Assembly: GCF_048323755.1 (NCBI RefSeq)
Contig: NZ_JBLWFS010000005.1
Coordinates: 1-64,000 of the forward strand
From: Alkalihalobacterium sp048323755
GTDB taxonomy: Bacteria; Bacillota; Bacilli; Bacillales; Bacillaceae_F
Direction of reading: 5' to 3'
DNA length: 64,000 nt
Below, piece by piece: positions 1 through 8,174 of the stretch. The position numbers and the translations under genes are program-made. The notes beneath the pieces were generated by a model. The model saw only the letters and a list, made by a program, of their open reading frames with translations. It ran no database searches and had not been told where the DNA came from. Within the stretch, counting starts at the first letter, position 1; the number at the start of each line of letters is the position of its first letter.

Positions 1-32
1 TCCATATTTAGGGTAAACTTAATTTGAGTCAT
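1..32 (-). CDS. IS256-family transposase, N-terminal 10 residues only
   Basis: An ATG at 32-30 follows AAAGGAG with 8 nt spacing. It encodes MTQIKFTLNM before the window ends. IS256-type transposases commonly start MTQ-x-x-FTL, which fits the inverted repeat just upstream. Only ten residues are visible, so whether the gene is intact cannot be told. Confidence 0.6.
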   Translation of the reverse strand, partial: MTQIKFTLNM

Positions 33-126
33 ATCAATTTCTCCTTTACGGTTTTTCGTGGTTGAAAACATTGTAACCAGAAATTGATATGGCTTATTCT
101 TTTTACACAATTATATGGACTTTATC
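1..126 (-). mobile_element. Left end of an IS256-family insertion sequence, cut by the window edge
   Basis: Read on the minus strand, positions 126 to 100 give a terminus beginning GATAAAGTCCATATAATTGT. This closely resembles the inverted repeat I recall for IS256-type elements. About 90 bp inside it a transposase start with a strong ribosome binding site opens toward the window edge, which is the usual layout at an IS256 left end. The other end and any 8-9 bp target duplication lie outside the window, so completeness cannot be judged. The family is assigned from memory of the terminus and the protein start. Confidence 0.72.
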
Positions 127-130
127 ATTT

Positions 131-263
131 AGAGGACTGAGAGGACCCTATTTGTTTAGATTTATTCAAAAACATCACGAAAAGTAGTAAATAAGAGCCG
201 CTGAGTCCTTTATATTAAAAAAAGAGCAATTTTTACAGAAATAAGGGTCTGTGAGGCCGCTAA
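131..263. repeat. Cluster of three short dispersed repeats (AAATAAG family)
   Basis: Three related units of about 20-25 bp occur here: 131-154 (minus orientation), 190-210 (plus) and 239-258 (plus). They share a core of the form AAATA-RGG/GAG followed by a TGAG or CTCAG stretch and a CC or CCT end. The same family recurs four times at 47812-47999. No gene is visible between the IS end and phoR apart from this cluster, a hairpin at about 489-530 (GTAAACTG pairing with CAGTTTAC) and the terminator at 423-463. Confidence 0.6.
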
Positions 264-422
264 TTTCGCGCTATAAATACACTGAAGCTACTCATACAAA
301 AATGGATGTGATCGGCTTTAGATGTATAGGCTAGAGCCTTGCCATATATGGTAAAAGATACACGGCAACAATAGTTACCGGCAGCCGCTTTGAAAAAGAG
401 GAATACTACAGCTTATCTTCGC

Positions 423-463
423 AAAAAAAAATAGGCCAAAAGCTAAGGGGAAGCTTTTGTCCT
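423..463 (-). terminator. Rho-independent terminator downstream of phoR
   Basis: On the minus strand AGGACAAAAGCT and AGCTTTTGGCCT form a 12-bp stem with one mismatch and a short C-rich loop. A run of about nine T follows closely. It lies some 160 nt past the phoR stop and is the first good terminator for phoP-phoR. Confidence 0.75.
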
Positions 464-624
464 AACAAGGGGATGTAAAACAACTTCCGTAAACTGAATG
501 AAGGGATGAGCATAAACATCCAGTTTACAGGCATTGATGAAACCGTTCGAGATAATTATATCTTTCAACCGTAAATTTAGAATGAAGGTAATGTTAATAT
601 TTTGTAAATATAACTACTTTGCAT

Positions 625-2445
625 CTAAACATCTAATTCATTGTTTGTACTTCTATGATTCATAAAAAAGCCATGTTCAGCTTTCGCTTCTTTATTAAAT
701 ATAAGAATAAATAATGTACCTTTTCCTACATGACTTTCAACATCAATTTTACCATGATGGGCTTCTACTAAATGCTTTACAATTGCTAGACCTAGTCCCG
801 TTCCACCTGAGTTACGGCTCCTTGCCCGGTCCACTCGGTAAAACCTCTCAAAAATACGAGGTAATTCGCTTTCACTTATCCCGATCCCTGTATCTCTTAC
901 CTTCAAGACCACATCTTCATCTTGTTCCTCTACTTCAACTAAGACCTCACCGCTTGCTGGAGTATACGTAATACTGTTGTTCACAAGATTAATAACGATC
1001 TGCTTTATCCGCACAGGGTCACCATCAATAACTGTGTCACCGATACACTTAATATTTAGTTGAATATCTTTTTCTTCTGCTTTTGGTCTTAATAGGGTAT
1101 GAACATCTTCTACAATATCTGATATGTTCGTTTTCTGCCAATTTAATTTAAAATATTGCTGCTCAATTCTCGAAAGTTCTAAGAGATCATGAATTAAGTT
1201 TTGGAGCCTCTCACTTTCTTTCCAGATAATCGTTAAGAATTGTTCGCGGAGCTTTTGTTCTTCCATAGCTCCATCTAAAAGTGTTTCAGCAAATCCTCGA
1301 ATAGAAGTCACTGGTGTCTTCAATTCATGAGAAACATTGGCAACAAAGTCTTTTCTCACTTGCTCTAATTTTTTTAATTCCGTAATATCATGGAAGACAA
1401 GAGCGATCCCCCGGAGCTTTTCGTCCTCCCCAATAATGGGTGCTCCATAGACATCGAAGTGCCGTACTTCTAAGTGAATTGGCAATTTTATTTGTTTCCG
1501 TTGTTTCTTTTCCGTCATAAAAATATCTTGTACAATTTTTATAATTTCCTTATGCTTTAATGCTTCGTGATACAAACGGTTTAACCATAAGTCCGTATCT
1601 TCTTGGAAAATATCTTTACATGACCGATTAATAAGCGAAATATCTCCTCGTGGATTAATAAAGATTAAACCACTTCCCATATTTTCAATTAACGTTTCCA
1701 TTCGTTCTTGTTGAATTTGGTGTCTTCTTGTAATTTGGTCCAAGTTATAAGCTAGTACATTAATCGAACGGCTTAGTTGACCTACTTCATCATGACTACT
1801 TTCCATCGTTCGAGCCTTATAATTTCCTTCAGCAAGAGAGTTTGCCACTTTCGTCGCTGCTTCGATTGGACGAATCATTTGGTTCGCTATTCGATAAGAA
1901 ACCGAAACAATCACGAAGAAGGCCAGTGAAAAGCTAAAAATGAGAAGCCCCCAAATTTTTTGATTCATCTTATTAAGTTCTTCAAACGGAATTCCAAGAC
2001 GTAAAAACCCTATCGTTTCTCCAGCTTCTTCAACTGGAACTGCGTAGTATAGAAGTTCTTTACCCACCGTATCACTGTATCGAATTTCATAATGGCCTTC
2101 CCCCTCAATTACAGACTGAATTTCAGGTCGATCAATGTGATTGTCCATTAGTTGCGGATCAGAGGAAGATTCCCCAACCACTGTTCCATCAGCTAAGATA
2201 ATTGTTACCCTCGTGTCAAGCTTCTCACTTATTTTTAGTGCCATTTCCTGAGATTGCCCATTTTCACTCAACCCTGATTCTAGTACACTGAATCCTGCTA
2301 ACTCAGCTTCTTTTTTTAATCGATCCGTAATACTTTCAAAATAAAAATCCTTAAATAATTGACCAATGATTAGTCCAAGGCTTGCGAGCACGATAAGCGT
2401 GACTGCAAGTAATGAAAACACTAATCGAAATCGAAACTTACCCAT
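625..2445 (-). CDS. phoR: Phosphate-regulon sensor histidine kinase PhoR
   Basis: Membrane histidine kinase of 606 residues that senses phosphate limitation and phosphorylates PhoP. Domain order: transmembrane helix at about 8-30, extracytoplasmic sensor at 35-160, second helix at 165-183, HAMP at 184-236, PAS at about 250-355, HisKA with phospho-accepting His373 in VSHELKTP, then the ATPase domain with N box NLVNN (486-490), G1 DTGIGI (518-523) and G2 GGTGLGLAI (547-555). All catalytic boxes are present, so it should be active. The gene overlaps the end of phoP by 8 bp, indicating translational coupling. The architecture matches B. subtilis PhoR, and the phoP-phoR-mdh neighbourhood supports this over the otherwise similar WalK. 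Confidence 0.93.
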   Translation of the reverse strand: MGKFRFRLVFSLLAVTLIVLASLGLIIGQLFKDFYFESITDRLKKEAELAGFSVLESGLSENGQSQEMALKISEKLDTRVTIILADGTVVGESSSDPQLMDNHIDRPEIQSVIEGEGHYEIRYSDTVGKELLYYAVPVEEAGETIGFLRLGIPFEELNKMNQKIWGLLIFSFSLAFFVIVSVSYRIANQMIRPIEAATKVANSLAEGNYKARTMESSHDEVGQLSRSINVLAYNLDQITRRHQIQQERMETLIENMGSGLIFINPRGDISLINRSCKDIFQEDTDLWLNRLYHEALKHKEIIKIVQDIFMTEKKQRKQIKLPIHLEVRHFDVYGAPIIGEDEKLRGIALVFHDITELKKLEQVRKDFVANVSHELKTPVTSIRGFAETLLDGAMEEQKLREQFLTIIWKESERLQNLIHDLLELSRIEQQYFKLNWQKTNISDIVEDVHTLLRPKAEEKDIQLNIKCIGDTVIDGDPVRIKQIVINLVNNSITYTPASGEVLVEVEEQDEDVVLKVRDTGIGISESELPRIFERFYRVDRARSRNSGGTGLGLAIVKHLVEAHHGKIDVESHVGKGTLFILIFNKEAKAEHGFFMNHRSTNNELDV

Positions 2446-3157
2446 TTAATTGAGGCTCCTCTAATTTATAACCTAACCCACGAATGGTTTTAATATAAAT
2501 CGGTTTTTTCGTATTTGGTTCAATCTTCTCTCTTAAGTGGCTAATATGAACGTCCACAATCCGTGTGTCTCCAACAAATTCATAATTCCAAACTGCATTT
2601 AGTAATTGGTCTCGAGTCAATACTCTTCCTTTATGACTCGCTAGATATAAAAGCAACTCAAATTCTTTTGGTGTTAAATCCATCGGCTGCCCTTTATACT
2701 GTACCTCGTAGTTTTCTGGATAAATATCGACTTCACCAACACTAATTACTGTACCTTCAGTTTTTGATACTTCTTGGTCACTTTGACTTTGACCAACCCT
2801 TCTTAATATAGCCCGTACTCTTGCAACAACCTCTCTTGGACTAAAAGGCTTTGTCATGTAGTCATCCGCACCTAACTCTAAGCCTAAAACTTTATCAAAC
2901 TCATCATCTTTAGCGGTTAACATCAAAATTGGTGTCATTAATTTATTTAAACGCATTTGCTTACAGACATCTAATCCATCCAGTTCGGGAATCATTAAAT
3001 CTAAAACGATCAAATCAAATGGCTGTGATTGCGCTAATTCAAGTGCAGATGCCCCATCCATAGCTGTCACTACTTCATACCCTGCTTGTTCTAAGTTAAA
3101 TTGAAGTAACGTTACAATCGACTCTTCATCATCTACAACTAATAATCTTTGTGTCAT
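2438..3157 (-). CDS. phoP: Phosphate-regulon response regulator PhoP
   Basis: OmpR-type response regulator of 239 residues. The receiver domain (1-120) carries acidic residues Asp9/Asp10, the phospho-acceptor Asp53 in VLDLMIP, Thr81 and Lys103 in MTKPF. A winged-helix DNA-binding domain fills about 135-235. Together with PhoR it controls phosphate-starvation genes. The coding region starts with a normal RBS (GGAGGACGCT before ATG). Upstream lie a TATAAT box and two TTTACA repeats in 11-bp register (3220-3236), which would fit autoregulation by PhoP. Confidence 0.94.
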   Translation of the reverse strand: MTQRLLVVDDEESIVTLLQFNLEQAGYEVVTAMDGASALELAQSQPFDLIVLDLMIPELDGLDVCKQMRLNKLMTPILMLTAKDDEFDKVLGLELGADDYMTKPFSPREVVARVRAILRRVGQSQSDQEVSKTEGTVISVGEVDIYPENYEVQYKGQPMDLTPKEFELLLYLASHKGRVLTRDQLLNAVWNYEFVGDTRIVDVHISHLREKIEPNTKKPIYIKTIRGLGYKLEEPQLNG

Positions 3158-3204
3158 AGCGTCCTCCGATATTAAGGTTATTTAAAATTGTAATCTTTAT
3201 TTTG

Positions 3205-3236
3205 ATTATAGCAAATGAATGTAAATTTCATGTAAA
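3205..3236 (-). promoter_or_regulatory. phoP promoter with a candidate PhoP box
   Basis: On the minus strand a perfect -10 TATAAT (3210-3205) is preceded by TTTACATGAAATTTACA (3236-3220), two TTTACA hexamers 11 bp apart. Known PhoP sites in Bacillus are direct repeats resembling TTAACA in 11-bp register, lying over or upstream of the -35 region, as here. The link to PhoP is inference from sequence. Confidence 0.5.
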
Positions 3237-3441
3237 TTCTATTGAGAATTTTTTTCATTTACTTTACCCAAGACTCTTTCTCAAAGTTTTTTCGTATACT
3301 TTGTTGCATTTTGAAACATAATCCTAAAATGCTCCACACTAGGTATGAAACGCCAATAGAAACGATTAATAAAAAGTATATATGTTTCACATAGCAACAC
3401 ACAACTTATGTAGTGTAGCTATGTTTATCATAATAAAATTC

Positions 3442-3490
3442 TTTGGTTACGGTCCAATAGCTAAAAGCAACAACCTTTTAGAAAAGGGCC
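3442..3490 (+). repeat. Right-half fragment of the ATTGGACCG repeat element
   Basis: The 49 bp from TTGGTTACGGTCC to TTTTAGAAAAGGGCC match the right arm of the full-length copies at 32241-32424 and 40140-40323. They include the half-hairpin GGTT, the CGGTCCAATAGC motif and the AAAAGCAACA terminus. The left arm is absent. It sits just downstream of the mdh terminator. Confidence 0.8.
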
Positions 3491-3494
3491 TATA

Positions 3495-3530
3495 AAAAAT
3501 GACACACGCAGCAAGACTGCGTGTGTCATT
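3495..3530 (-). terminator. Terminator of the citZ-icd-mdh unit
   Basis: On the minus strand AATGACACACGCAG and CTGCGTGTGTCATT form a perfect 14-bp stem with a TCTTG loop, followed by TTTTTT. It lies about 24 nt after the mdh stop, separating the TCA genes from phoP-phoR. Confidence 0.93.
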
Positions 3531-3553
3531 CGTTAATTCCTATTTATCGTTGT

Positions 3554-4498
3554 TTATGCTTTCGGTAAAGCTGCCATTACGTTACGAACAGACTCAACAG
3601 ATTGGTCTAAAGCCGTTTTCTCTTCAGCAGTTAACTCTAATTCAATAACTTTTTCGATACCGTCTCCACCGATAATTGTAGGAACTCCTACATATAGATC
3701 ACTATATCCATATTCGCCTTCTAAGTAAGCAATTGTAGGGATAATTCGTTTCTTATCTTTCAGGATCGCTTCAACCATTTGAGTTAATGAAGCGGCTGGG
3801 GCATAGTATGCACTTCCGTTTCCTAGAAGACCAACGATCTCACCGCCACCTTTACGTGTACGTTCAACAATTGCTTCAAGACGATCTTTTGAAATAAGTT
3901 TTTCTAATGGAATTCCACCAGCATAGGAGTAACGGATAAGTGGTACCATATCGTCTCCATGTCCACCAAGAACAAAACCAGTTACATCTTCCACAGATAC
4001 GTTCAATTCTTGAGCAACAAATGTGCGGAAACGAGCGGTATCAAGAACACCTGATTGACCTAATACGCGATTTTTCGGGAATCCTGACTCTTTGTATACA
4101 GTGTAAGTCATAGCATCTGCAGGATTAGTTAATACGATAATATAGCACTCTGGTGAATGTTTTACAACTTCTTTAGTAACAGCTTTCATGATACCAGCGT
4201 TTGTGTTAACTAGGTCATCACGGCTCATACCTGGTTTACGTGCAATACCTGCAGTGATAACAACAACATCGGACCCAGCAGTATCTTCATAGTTAGAAGT
4301 ACCAATAATATTAGAGTCAAGACCTTGAACAGGTGTAGACTCAAGCATGTCTAATGCTTTTCCTTTAGTTGGGCCTTCCATCTGTGGAATGTCTAGAAGT
4401 ACTACATCTCCTAATTCTTTTTGCGCTACCATAAGTGCAGTTGTTGCACCCGTAAAACCTCCACCAATTACAGAAATCTTTCTGCGTTTGATTGCCAT
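3554..4498 (-). CDS. mdh: Malate dehydrogenase (NAD)
   Basis: Oxidises malate to oxaloacetate in the TCA cycle. It is a 314-residue, LDH-like type of malate dehydrogenase. Visible motifs: glycine-rich NAD loop GGGFTGATTA (12-21), Asp36 at the end of the second strand (NAD preference), substrate-binding Arg87 and Arg93 in the active-site loop, and the catalytic pair Asp153/His180 (LDTARFR and GGHGDD), where Arg87 rather than Gln marks malate over lactate specificity. The start ATG has AAGGGAG upstream. It is the last gene of citZ-icd-mdh, 137 nt after icd, and ends in a strong terminator. Confidence 0.95.
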   Translation of the reverse strand: MAIKRRKISVIGGGFTGATTALMVAQKELGDVVLLDIPQMEGPTKGKALDMLESTPVQGLDSNIIGTSNYEDTAGSDVVVITAGIARKPGMSRDDLVNTNAGIMKAVTKEVVKHSPECYIIVLTNPADAMTYTVYKESGFPKNRVLGQSGVLDTARFRTFVAQELNVSVEDVTGFVLGGHGDDMVPLIRYSYAGGIPLEKLISKDRLEAIVERTRKGGGEIVGLLGNGSAYYAPAASLTQMVEAILKDKKRIIPTIAYLEGEYGYSDLYVGVPTIIGGDGIEKVIELELTAEEKTALDQSVESVRNVMAALPKA

Positions 4499-4635
4499 TA
4501 TTCACCACTCCCTTTGCGTTATTAGTGGTTGTTTGAAAAGTCCAGATGATTAAATCCTTTATCTCAGACAACCATATTAGATGTTGTTCAATAAAGTTGA
4601 ACACATTCCTTGATAAAATCTAAACTTAAAGGGTA

Positions 4636-5904
4636 TTAAAGGTTTTTAATAAGTTCATTTGCAAATTCAGAACATTTCACTTCAGTTGCGCCTTCCATTA
4701 GGCGTGCGAAGTCATATGTTACAACTTTACTTGCAATTGTTTTTTCCATTGAGCCCATGATTAAATCAGCAGCTTCAGTCCATCCAAGGTGACGAAGCAT
4801 TAATTCACCAGATAGTAATACTGAAGATGGATTTACTTTATCTAAGCCTGCATATTTAGGAGCAGTACCATGAGTAGCTTCAAAAATAGCGTGACCAGTG
4901 TCATAGTTAATGTTTGCACCTGGTGCAATACCGATACCACCAACTTGAGCAGCTAGTGCATCAGAAATGTAATCTCCATTTAAGTTCATTGTTGCAACTA
5001 CATCAAACTCAGCTGGACGAGTTAAGATTTGTTGTAAGAAGATATCAGCAATTGCATCTTTAACGATGATTTTGCCTTCAGCTTCTGCTTTTGCTTGCGC
5101 TTCATTTGCAGCATCTTTACCATCACGCTCTACGATTGCATCGTATTGAGCCCAAGTAAATACTTTGTCTCCAAACTCTACTTCAGCAAGCTCATAACCC
5201 CAGTTCTTAAATGCGCCTTCAGTAAATTTCATGATGTTACCTTTATGAACTAGTGTAACACTCTTACGTCCTTCAGTAATTGCATATTGAATAGCGGCAC
5301 GTACTAGACGTGAAGTACCTTCTTGGGATACTGGCTTAATACCAATACCTGAAGTTTCTGGGAAACGGATTTTGTTAACACCCAATTCATTTTGTAAGAA
5401 ACTGATTAATTTCTTAACTTCTTCAGAACCAGATTGATACTCAATACCCGCATAAATATCTTCAGTATTTTCACGGAAGATCACCATATCAGTATCTTCA
5501 GGACGTTTTACTGGTGATGGAACACCTGTAAAATAACGTACAGGACGTAAACAAGTAAATAGATCTAATTCTTGACGAAGTGCAACGTTTAATGAACGGA
5601 ACCCTCCACCAATTGGAGTCGTTAACGGTCCTTTAATCGCAATTATGTATTCACGTACAGCCTCAAGAGTTTCCTCTGGTAACCAGTTGCCTGTTTCATT
5701 AAATGCTTTCTCACCAGCAAGAATTTCTTTCCACTCAATTTTCTTTTCACCGTTGTATGCTTTTTCAACTGCAGCATCTAATACTCTTGAAGCAGCTGCC
5801 CAAATATCTGGTCCAATTCCATCTCCCTCAATAAACGGAATGACTGGATTATTTGGTACTTCTAAAACCCCATTATTTACCTTAATTGCTTCTCCATTTG
5901 CCAT
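4636..5904 (-). CDS. icd: Isocitrate dehydrogenase (NADP)
   Basis: Converts isocitrate to 2-oxoglutarate with NADP. The product has 422 residues when started at the ATG at 5904. That start gives MANGEAIKVNNGVLEVPNNP, collinear with the B. subtilis enzyme from its first residue. An in-frame GTG two codons upstream (5910) is closer to GGAGG and cannot be excluded. The substrate loop GGGFRSLNVALRQ contains Ser104, equivalent to the residue phosphorylated in E. coli Icd. The C-terminal KVNPSS and GATEVKCSEF segments are typical of the Bacillus enzyme. It lies between citZ and mdh; the citZ-icd spacer holds two hairpins. Confidence 0.95.
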   Translation of the reverse strand: MANGEAIKVNNGVLEVPNNPVIPFIEGDGIGPDIWAAASRVLDAAVEKAYNGEKKIEWKEILAGEKAFNETGNWLPEETLEAVREYIIAIKGPLTTPIGGGFRSLNVALRQELDLFTCLRPVRYFTGVPSPVKRPEDTDMVIFRENTEDIYAGIEYQSGSEEVKKLISFLQNELGVNKIRFPETSGIGIKPVSQEGTSRLVRAAIQYAITEGRKSVTLVHKGNIMKFTEGAFKNWGYELAEVEFGDKVFTWAQYDAIVERDGKDAANEAQAKAEAEGKIIVKDAIADIFLQQILTRPAEFDVVATMNLNGDYISDALAAQVGGIGIAPGANINYDTGHAIFEATHGTAPKYAGLDKVNPSSVLLSGELMLRHLGWTEAADLIMGSMEKTIASKVVTYDFARLMEGATEVKCSEFANELIKNL

Positions 5905-5934
5905 AATCACAATTACCTCCCTAACTAAGATTAG

Positions 5935-6002
5935 TTAAAAACACAGAAATCATTCTATGTTTTTAACAATAAAATATGTACAAGGAGGAGTTTCCTCCTC
6001 CT
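5935..6002 (-). other. Two hairpins in the citZ-icd intercistronic spacer
   Basis: On the transcript, AGGAGGAG pairs with CTCCTCCT across a 4-nt loop (6002-5983). A second, imperfect stem AAAACATAGAA / TTTCTGTGTTTT follows at about 5965-5938. Neither has a proper T-run, so they look like mRNA processing or stabilising structures rather than terminators. This is inference. Confidence 0.55.
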
Positions 6003-6025
6003 GACATTATACACTAATAATCTTA

Positions 6026-7141
6026 TTAACGTTGGTCAATTGGAACGTAAACTTGTTTGTCTGGACCAACATATTCTGCACGTGGACGAATTAGACGGTT
6101 GTTGCTGTATTGTTCTAAGATGTGAGCTAACCATCCAGAAGTACGACTCACTGCAAAGATTGGAGTGAACAAGTCATATTTAATTCCAAGACTATGGTAT
6201 ACGCTTGCTGAATAGAAATCAACATTCGGTAGTAAGCCTTTTTCACCACTTACCATTTCGTCAATTTTAATTGACATTTCATACCACTTAGGTTCACCAG
6301 TAATAGCTGTTAACTTTTTAGACATTTCACGTAAGTGTTTTGCACGTGGATCACCATTTTTATATACACGGTGACCGAAGCCCATAATCTTTTCTTTATT
6401 ATCTAAAGCACGACGAATGTATGGCTCAGCATTTTCAACTTCACCGATTTCATGTAACATTTTCATAACAGCTTCGTTAGCGCCACCATGTAAAGGTCCT
6501 TTTAATGCACCAATTGCAGCTGTAATTCCAGAATACACATCAGACAAAGTTGCCACACAGACACGAGCAGTAAAGGTTGACGCATTTAACTCATGGTCAG
6601 CGTGAAGAACTAGCGCTTTATCAAATGCTTTCACAGCGATCTCATCTGGTTCTTCTCCTGTTAAAGTATATAGGAAGTTTGCAGCAAATCCTAAATCCTT
6701 ACGTGGAGCGATTGGATCCTTACCTTCACGAATACGAGAAAACGCTGTTACAAGCGTTGGTATTTTGGCTTGTAAACGAATAGCTTTAAGGCGATTAGCT
6801 TGCTCGTCCATTACATCCGCTTGATCGTCATATAAAGCTAAACTAGAAACAGCTGTACGAAGAGCCGCCATTGGATGAACATCCTTGTTTGGGTAAGCTT
6901 TCATAAACTCTAAAACTTCTTGAGGAATGTCAGCGTTATCCGCTAAATCCTTTGTTAATTGATCAAGCTCATCTTGTTTCGGTAATCTACCATTCCAAAG
7001 CAGATAAATTACTTCTTCAAATGTTGCATTATTAGCTAGATCATCAATATCATATCCTTGATAAGTTAAAACGCTATCAATGATAGAACTCACACTAGAA
7101 GTTGTTGCTACAACTCCTTCAAGACCCTTTGTAGTACTCAT
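6026..7141 (-). CDS. citZ: Citrate synthase
   Basis: Condenses acetyl-CoA and oxaloacetate to citrate, the first TCA step. It is a 371-residue short-type synthase, as in Bacillus, with the catalytic triad visible as His218 (LHGGANEAV), His257 (GFGHRVYKNGDPR) and Asp308 (NVDFYSAS). The ATG is preceded by AAAGGAGAGG. It is the first gene of the citZ-icd-mdh order, with a sigma-A type promoter about 110 nt upstream. Confidence 0.95.
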   Translation of the reverse strand: MSTTKGLEGVVATTSSVSSIIDSVLTYQGYDIDDLANNATFEEVIYLLWNGRLPKQDELDQLTKDLADNADIPQEVLEFMKAYPNKDVHPMAALRTAVSSLALYDDQADVMDEQANRLKAIRLQAKIPTLVTAFSRIREGKDPIAPRKDLGFAANFLYTLTGEEPDEIAVKAFDKALVLHADHELNASTFTARVCVATLSDVYSGITAAIGALKGPLHGGANEAVMKMLHEIGEVENAEPYIRRALDNKEKIMGFGHRVYKNGDPRAKHLREMSKKLTAITGEPKWYEMSIKIDEMVSGEKGLLPNVDFYSASVYHSLGIKYDLFTPIFAVSRTSGWLAHILEQYSNNRLIRPRAEYVGPDKQVYVPIDQR

Positions 7142-7254
7142 TTCTCAACCTCTCCTTTTACCCTGTTATATTCATACAGATATTACACGAGGAAAAGTAA
7201 ATGCTTACATTTCCATCTAAAAACTATGTAGGAAGGAAGTTTCAATCAACTTAC

Positions 7255-7283
7255 ATTATAAACATTTTTTAAGATTTTGTGAA
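7255..7283 (-). promoter_or_regulatory. citZ promoter, sigma-A type
   Basis: On the minus strand TTCACA (7283-7278) and TATAAT (7260-7255) are 17 bp apart. The -35 box lies within AAACGTTCACA, which matches the right half of a CcpA cre site but lacks the left half. In B. subtilis citZ is under CcpA and CcpC; control here is inferred. Confidence 0.6.
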
Positions 7284-7362
7284 CGTTTAATCGAGATATT
7301 CATCACTCATCGTGAAAAGTTTTACTAATCTGAGTTTTCTGACAATAGCGAACGAGGCAAAA

Positions 7363-7836
7363 TTAGCCTCCATTAGTTGTAAAAATTGATATAAGTTGAA
7401 TAATTAAGTATGCGATTCCTGCGGCGATTAAAGGTCCTACAGCTATACCTTTAAACAATACAACAGCCAAAATAGTTCCTAGTACTAACGCTGTCGTAAT
7501 GTGCGGGTCGTCTTTCAAAAGATCCACTCCGCTCGCTGCAATTAAGGCGACGGCTATTCCAGAAAATAATGCAATCCATGCATACGATGATTTAAGTGAT
7601 TCTGTAAGTTGCTTAAACCCTATTTCACCAGTTGCGATGGGGACTAAAACGGCAATCGTAAGGATTGTTACTCCCCAATTAATCCCCTTTGCTTGTATAA
7701 TTGGAAAGAGTTTATCACCTAGCCCAGTCCACTTTAATAATAGGAGTGCAACAACAGCTACTAGTAAAGACTGGTTTTTCCCTAACCAGCTAATGACTAG
7801 TAAAATCAGTAAAAACAATGATGATTGAGACAACAA
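7363..7836 (-). CDS. ytwI: DUF441 membrane protein YtwI
   Basis: Small integral membrane protein of 157 residues with about four to five hydrophobic helices. Recognisable features are the conserved GINWGVTILTIAVLVPIATG stretch near 50-70, an ASGVDLLKDDPHIT segment and a glycine-rich last helix. It belongs to the DUF441/UPF0756 family, whose function is unknown. Translation appears to begin at TTG (7836): an in-frame TGA lies four codons upstream and no ATG or GTG is available, while GGAGGAAGG sits about 13 nt away. The position beside citZ matches B. subtilis ytwI. Confidence 0.85.
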   Translation of the reverse strand: MLSQSSLFLLILLVISWLGKNQSLLVAVVALLLLKWTGLGDKLFPIIQAKGINWGVTILTIAVLVPIATGEIGFKQLTESLKSSYAWIALFSGIAVALIAASGVDLLKDDPHITTALVLGTILAVVLFKGIAVGPLIAAGIAYLIIQLISIFTTNGG

Positions 7837-8174
7837 ATTAACTGTTCATCCTTCCTCCATAGACAATCCTCAGAATTCATCATATCATAATTTCTCAATA
7901 TTCGCTATGTTTCATAATAGAAGAATATTTTTAGCTTCTATTATAGTACACAGCTTCTCTATGATAAATTATGATCGTTATATTGATATAAAAATGCTAT
8001 TTCTAGTCAGGTTATTGTAGATCGCTCTTCACGCTGTGCGGAAAGTTTGAAAACGTCCAAAACAACAGCGTTTACGAAAAAAAGCCTTGTAATTTACCTT
8101 ATTTTTGAGACTCGCCTCATTTTTTTCACTCTATGTTCATATGATGTACAAGCAGAGCATTAGGGGGCGATTTT
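7837..8174. other. Divergent intergenic region ytwI / ytvI
   Basis: This AT-rich stretch of 338 bp between divergent genes should hold both promoters. A fragment of the ATTGGACCG repeat lies inside it (8054-8086). I see no further gene or RNA structure. Confidence 0.5.
8054..8086 (-). repeat. Left-terminus fragment of the ATTGGACCG repeat element
   Basis: On the minus strand this reads GGCTTTTTTTCGTAAACGCT then GTTGTTTTGGACG. It aligns with the left terminus of the full copies (GGCTGTTTNCGTAAACTTTG, TTGCTATTGGACCG) with several substitutions. It is a degraded remnant. Confidence 0.55.

Noticed and set aside
131..263. CRISPR array as explanation of the short repeats at 131-263 and 47812-47999
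   Set aside because: The units are divergent, occur in both orientations and have irregular spacing; no cas genes are near.
470..620. An open minus-strand stretch of about 50 codons downstream of phoR
   Set aside because: No start codon or RBS, and it runs through a hairpin and the phoR terminator; probably chance.
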